Shown here: in pieces, positions 60,112 to 64,000 of the stretch
Layout of the letters: each line of letters opens with the position of its first letter
How positions within the stretch are numbered: position 1 is the stretch's first letter
Assembly: GCA_018894105.1 (NCBI GenBank)
Contig: CM032126.1
Location: 23,906,391-23,970,390 of the forward strand
DNA: 64,000 nt
Direction: 5' to 3'
Source of the DNA: Jacaranda mimosifolia
Taxonomy: Eukaryota > Streptophyta > Magnoliopsida > Lamiales > Bignoniaceae
The notes under the pieces: model-generated
Database searches by the model: none
Seen by the model: only the letters and a program-made list of their open reading frames with translations
Told to the model about the DNA's origin: nothing
Made by a program: the position numbers and the translations under genes

Positions 60112-60493
60112 CTTAGAAATTATTTGGATGAGCTTATTCAGAATATTTTATAAATCTCTATATCTTATAAGATGATTTTGGAACTCCCATAAGATATTAT
60201 ATCTTATTTTGAAAATAAATTTTTAAAGTGTTTGGACGAAATAAGGTCTTGGAGCTTAGTATTTAAAAATGGCAATTTAGTAGTTAATATAGTTAAAATA
60301 AAAGGAGTTTGTGAAGACTTTAAAATAAGTTAGAAACCCAAAAAAAGCTTATAAAGTTTTAACATCTTATTTTGAAAACTTATAAAATCTTTTTCTAAAA
60401 TTTTTATCAAATACTTTATAACATCTTATAACCTTTTAAACATTTCATAAGATGTTTTAAAGAGTTTATGAGCTGACCCAAACATCCTCTTAA
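60112..60493. mobile_element. Related MITE, copy 3
   Basis: Left end ATTATTTGGATGAGCTTATTC, right end GAGCTGACCCAAACATCCTC. The interior (TCTATATCTTATAAGATGAT, TTATAAGAT-type words) follows copy 1. The ends are imperfect and no certain duplication is visible. Confidence 0.65.
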
Positions 60494-61840
60494 TAATGGG
60501 GGCTAGCCCCAAGTCCAATACCCTCGATGAATGCCACATTATTAATATTGCAAACATCCAAAAAATATATCTCATATAATTATATGATCCAGCACAATTC
60601 TAACAAAGAAGAGTTTACAAAAAAATCAAGAGCGCAAACTTGGACTTGCATGGAAGAATTTTGGAGACAAAAACTACTTATTTTTTCAAATTTGGGTTGT
60701 TTCTAAAATTCAATAAAATATAGGACTAAATTAGTTAAACTTATTTCTTATAAAACGAAAAATATATATATTTTTTATCCCTATTACTTCCCCTCCAAAA
60801 TTGAACCTAAGGGTCATGTGTTGTCCTCATGTATGGTTCTATTAATTTCCTAGAGCATAAGAAGTTTGAGATGAAATGTGTAAGACTTTTTAAAAATTAT
60901 AACTAAACTTCGTAAAAAAGAAGATTAAAGTTGTCGTTTTGCACTTATATAGGATAGTGCAATTTGCAATTTTAAATCCACACTATGGGATTTTGAAAAT
61001 AGCCCTAAAAACATAATGTGCATTTTGTTTCAATTTTTTTTTTCCATTTATTCACATACACATACATCAAAGATTTCATAGGGTCTGAATCATTAATGTC
61101 ACACTCATATGTGTGAGAAAAATACCGTTAGACCTACTGATGACCACTTGACGCATTTTGTCCCAAATTTATCGTGCCAATAATTAACAAGATAATGCAT
61201 GAAGATGACATGTGGCATAGTTTCTATTTTGTAGGAAGAAACAAGGGCAAAAATGTATTTTTTTTTCCTTTAGGATATCGATTTTAACAATTTTGGCCCC
61301 TTGATTTATGGAATTCAAAAAAGTCCTAATTTTTGAAAAATAGAAATTTAAATCAATTAGACCTGTTAATGCCTTGAAATCTAATTGAGTCGCAAAGTTC
61401 TAAAAAGTTAAATTTAGCGTGCATATCATCAGTCTTGAGTTAATTCAAAATCATAGAAAAAAAAATTGAATTATAAGTTTGATGAAAGAGATCGAAAAGC
61501 AAATTTAAAAGCAAATAATATTGGAATGCAAGAGATGCAAAATCGAGATGTATGAAGTGCAAGAAATCTTAACAGTAAGATTGTCTTTAACTGATTTGAT
61601 CAATTGTTGATTCATTGAGTTATATTGAAGTGTTATATGTACTAATGTACAATGATTACATTGCTTTAAATAGTATAACAACTTGACTCCTCCCTCCGAA
61701 CGTTTCTTGAATAGGGATTACCAAGATTCTTCGACATCTTCTAGAAGTCTTCATTTGATTTGTAGTAGATTTTCTAGGGAGGTGCATGGGCAACTAATTT
61801 TTTTGGTACGGACTTGATATTCTTCTATTGTACTCTAGTT
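60494..61840. other. Intergenic DNA, nothing seen
   Basis: AT-rich, no coding frame longer than chance and no paired repeats recognised. Confidence 0.55.
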
Positions 61841-62330
61841 TTTATGGGTCATTAAGACAAATAAGCCATATATATATTGATATGGAATGGCCTAAGCAGC
61901 TCGGTCCAAACCAAATTGACCCAAAGATGCAGCGCCAGGCCCAGTCTTGCATTCAAGGCCCATGGGCGCAATCGATCTTAGTCGACCTCTTGCTCGACCT
62001 ACGCTGCTAATCTATTCCCCAGAATGTTGTCAGGTCGACCTCTTGATCGACCAGAGAGGTCGGTATAGTATAATACTCTGATGCCGCATTAAATGCACTG
62101 ACGGGTGGCATGCCGCCCCATTACCGTCTGACGCAACAGGCACTTCAACAGTGTACTACCCTGCCTTATAACCTGGGAAGACGGCCACCTGGAATAGCAC
62201 AAGGAGGGGAGTTGACCAATTGCCCCTCATGCAAGGACAAATGCTCTCTCTACACATCAAAGGCATCACAGACAAATCCCCAAGTAGAGAAGGCTATAAA
62301 TACCCCCATTCCAACCTTCTAAAGGTATGA
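61841..62330 (+). repeat. Partial LTR-like region of a second Tat-like element
   Basis: Base composition rises sharply here compared with the left neighbour. Repeated GTCGACCTCTTG(A/C)TCGACC words lie at 61979-62060. A TATA box (TATAAATA, 62295-62302) is followed by CCCCCATTCC, as in LTR promoters of this group. No second LTR copy is in the window, so the extent is inferred. Confidence 0.5.
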
Positions 62331-62800
62331 TCTCATATATACAAAAAACCCATACTTACAGGACCACACCTCGAATAGCCACGGGCCACAGCCCGTACAA
62401 CTTAGTCTACGGATTTGAAGCAGTAATTTCGTCTGAGCTGATCCAGCACACAGCTCGAGTAATTCACTATAATCCGGTCAGAAACTCGACGGAGAGAACC
62501 CTGGACCTAATCACTGTTGACGAACTACGCCACATGGCTTACAATACAATGCAGCGACACCGGTCCAAAATGGAGGAACGTTACAATAAAACAGTATGAC
62601 CCCAGTCATTCAAGGTTGGCGACCTCGTCCTCAAGAAAATGGAAGTGTCAAAGAATGTAGGAAAACTCGACCCGAAATGGGAAGGACCCTACTCAGTGAT
62701 CAAAATCTCGAAAAACAACGCTTACCGACTAGCGGACGCAACCAGCGATGAACTACCGCGACCTTGGAACGCAATAAACTTGAAAAAGTTTAATGTGTAA
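62327..62800 (+). pseudogene. Integrase C-terminus of a second Tat-like element
   Basis: The frame carries YRTTPRIATGHSPYNLVYGFE, slightly past the integrase catalytic core, then the C-terminal domain after TGA 62597-62599: FKVGDLVLKKMEVSKNVGK, DPKWEGPYSVIKI and LPRPWNAINLKKF, ending at TAA 62798-62800. Everything upstream (gag to integrase core) is missing and the frame abuts LTR-like DNA. The one stop is the only lesion in the surviving part. The PRPWNAINLK ending is typical of Tat-group gypsy elements. Confidence 0.85.
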
Positions 62801-62894
62801 AAGGCCTTTGCCCCCCCCCCCTCTGTATCTCTCACCAACAATAAAATTCACAACATATTCTGACAATGTAAAATTTACACAAATCTTCTCTAAA

Positions 62895-63140
62895 CAGTCA
62901 ACCCTGTAGTCGACAAAGCAAGTTTCAAGCCTCCAAGTTGAGGCTTCTCAGCCAAGACAAAACAGTCGACAAAGCAGGCTTCAAGCCGCCAAGTCGAGAC
63001 TTCTCAGCCAAGACAAAACAGTCGACCCCGCAGTCGACAAAGCAGGCTTTTAGCCGCAAAGTCGAGGCTTCTCGGCCAAGACCAAACAGTTGACCTTGTC
63101 GTCGACGAAGCAGGCTTCAAGCCACCAGATCCAAGCGTCT
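62895..63140. repeat. 68 bp minisatellite downstream of integrase
   Basis: GTCGACAAAGCA-type cores start at 62909, 62965, 63033 and 63101, spaced 56, 68 and 68 bp; the short spacing reflects a 12 bp deletion in one unit. Each unit contains TTCAAGCC, CAAGTCGAG and TTCTCAGCCAAGAC. Confidence 0.9.
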
Positions 63141-63630
63141 CAGCTACTTCTCCATCGTCGACCTCGAAGTCGACCACACTTGTTTCTAGTTGCTAAGATG
63201 AAATCGTTGCACTGGTGCGGTTAAATTACTGGAAGTTTATTATCCATTATTGGATGTTGACCAAGTAGTCCTAGAGTTACTTAAAAATTTATCACTGAGT
63301 GATTACTTCGCCTAATCAAACAATTCGTTACTTGGATCGCTCGTCCTTTATCGAAGAACTTGATAACTTTTAGTTGGATCGCTTGTGCTTTATTCGCAAT
63401 CTACTCGACGATAAAGACATAGATTCAGAAAAAATAAAAATAGTAAAGGTGAAAGATCAAAGGAATTCGCTAATGAGCCATTCGTTCATACATGATTAAA
63501 AATGATCCAAAATACAACGCCTCATCGAGGTACCTTCATTATGCATCAAAAACAAAAACAAACAAAAACTTGCTCCAACTGCTAAGGGACATCAGGCTCA
63601 GCTCAATCAAGCACCCTCATCGCCAATCCC
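63141..63630. other. Spacer between minisatellite and antisense ORF
   Basis: Holds GATCGCT(C/T)GT(C/G)CTTTAT words twice (63336 and 63380). No coding frame supported. Confidence 0.5.
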
Positions 63631-63997
63631 TTAAGCACTCTCCTCAATGGCCTGCTCGAGCTCGTTACTCGAGGGGATAGCTATCGGCACAAGCTCAAGC
63701 ATAGCGACGGCAACAGATACAACGGCGGTCGCCGGCTGAGAAAGACCAGCCGCATCGCTGAGGAATCGCCTGTCTAGATGTAGAAAAATATGCTGCTGCG
63801 TTGACCACCCCCTCCTTGACCTTGAAAGCGAAGTTACTGGCGAACTCAAACTCCTGGGCGATAAACTTCAGCCTCTACTCGACCTCGGCTCGCTTCCTTT
63901 GTTCATCTGTCAGCAAGGTCGATGGTAGAGCCTCCGCGATACCCTCCGCTGCAGTAGCCTTGACACCCACCCCCTCAGCCCCACCCTCGTCCTCCAT
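63631..63997 (-). pseudogene. Antisense ORF of the second Tat-like element, runs to window edge
   Basis: On the minus strand, ATG 63997 begins MEDEGGAEGVGVKATAAEGI and continues to TEQRKRAEVE-like sequence (LTDEQRKRAEVE), then a TAG. It then runs through RLKFIAQEFEFASNFAFKVK and, after one frame change near 63775, DRRFLSDAAGLSQPATAVVS to IPSSNELEQAIEESA and TAA 63631-63633. The frame is still open upstream at the window end, so the ATG may be internal. No domain recognised; it is GC-richer than its surroundings. Its place, antisense and downstream of pol, parallels the PMD gene of the other Tat element. Confidence 0.5.
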
Positions 63998-64000
63998 GTA

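Overview
This is nuclear DNA of a flowering plant, most likely a eudicot. The DNA is AT-rich, the one clear host gene has six short exons with GT/AG introns, and most of the rest is plant-type transposable elements (Ty3/gypsy chromovirus and Tat lineages, Ty1/copia, LINE, hAT and PIF/Harbinger MITEs). I cannot name the species. No tRNA, rRNA, CRISPR or bacterial-type operon is visible.

Layout from left to right. 1-7437: an old Ty3/gypsy element cut by the window edge, with a 2.9 kb 3' LTR and a decayed gag-pol that has lost most of its reverse transcriptase. 7438-10736: AT-rich intergenic DNA with microsatellites. 10742-24774: a complete 14 kb Tat-lineage Ty3/gypsy element on the minus strand, bounded by ~0.7 kb LTRs and a perfect CACTT target-site duplication. 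Its gag-pol (16898-24010) mostly stays in one frame, broken by stops. Between pol and the 3' LTR, on the opposite strand, it carries a degenerate intron-containing gene for a plant mobile domain (PMD) protein (12789-15952). 24780-32046: intergenic DNA with an hAT-like MITE and a tandem duplication. 32052-35581: a collapsed LTR element (230 bp between its LTRs, AGAGG duplication) whose right LTR is split by a 5'-truncated LINE. 37348-44047: a full-length Ty1/copia element on the plus strand (AATAC duplication). 44265-47021: the only convincing host gene, a receptor-like cytoplasmic kinase of subfamily VII on the minus strand, 432 aa in six exons. 49755-55889: another minus-strand gypsy element with 2.5 kb LTRs and a 1.1 kb interior. 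56378-60493: a cluster of MITEs. 61840-64000: part of a second Tat-like element, with an LTR-like end, the integrase C-terminus, a 68 bp minisatellite and another antisense ORF that runs off the window.

The point most worth following up is the antisense PMD gene inside the Tat element. It has its own TATA box, probable introns and a coiled-coil tail, and it lies within the LTR and target-site boundaries, so it moved with the element. Because it is antisense to the element's RNA, its introns are not recognised when that RNA is processed, which would explain why they survive retrotransposition. The fragment at the right edge repeats the arrangement of pol, repeats and antisense ORF. The retroelements do not work together as pathways. 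The copia and kinase genes converge, with the copia 3' LTR about 220 bp beyond the kinase stop codon.
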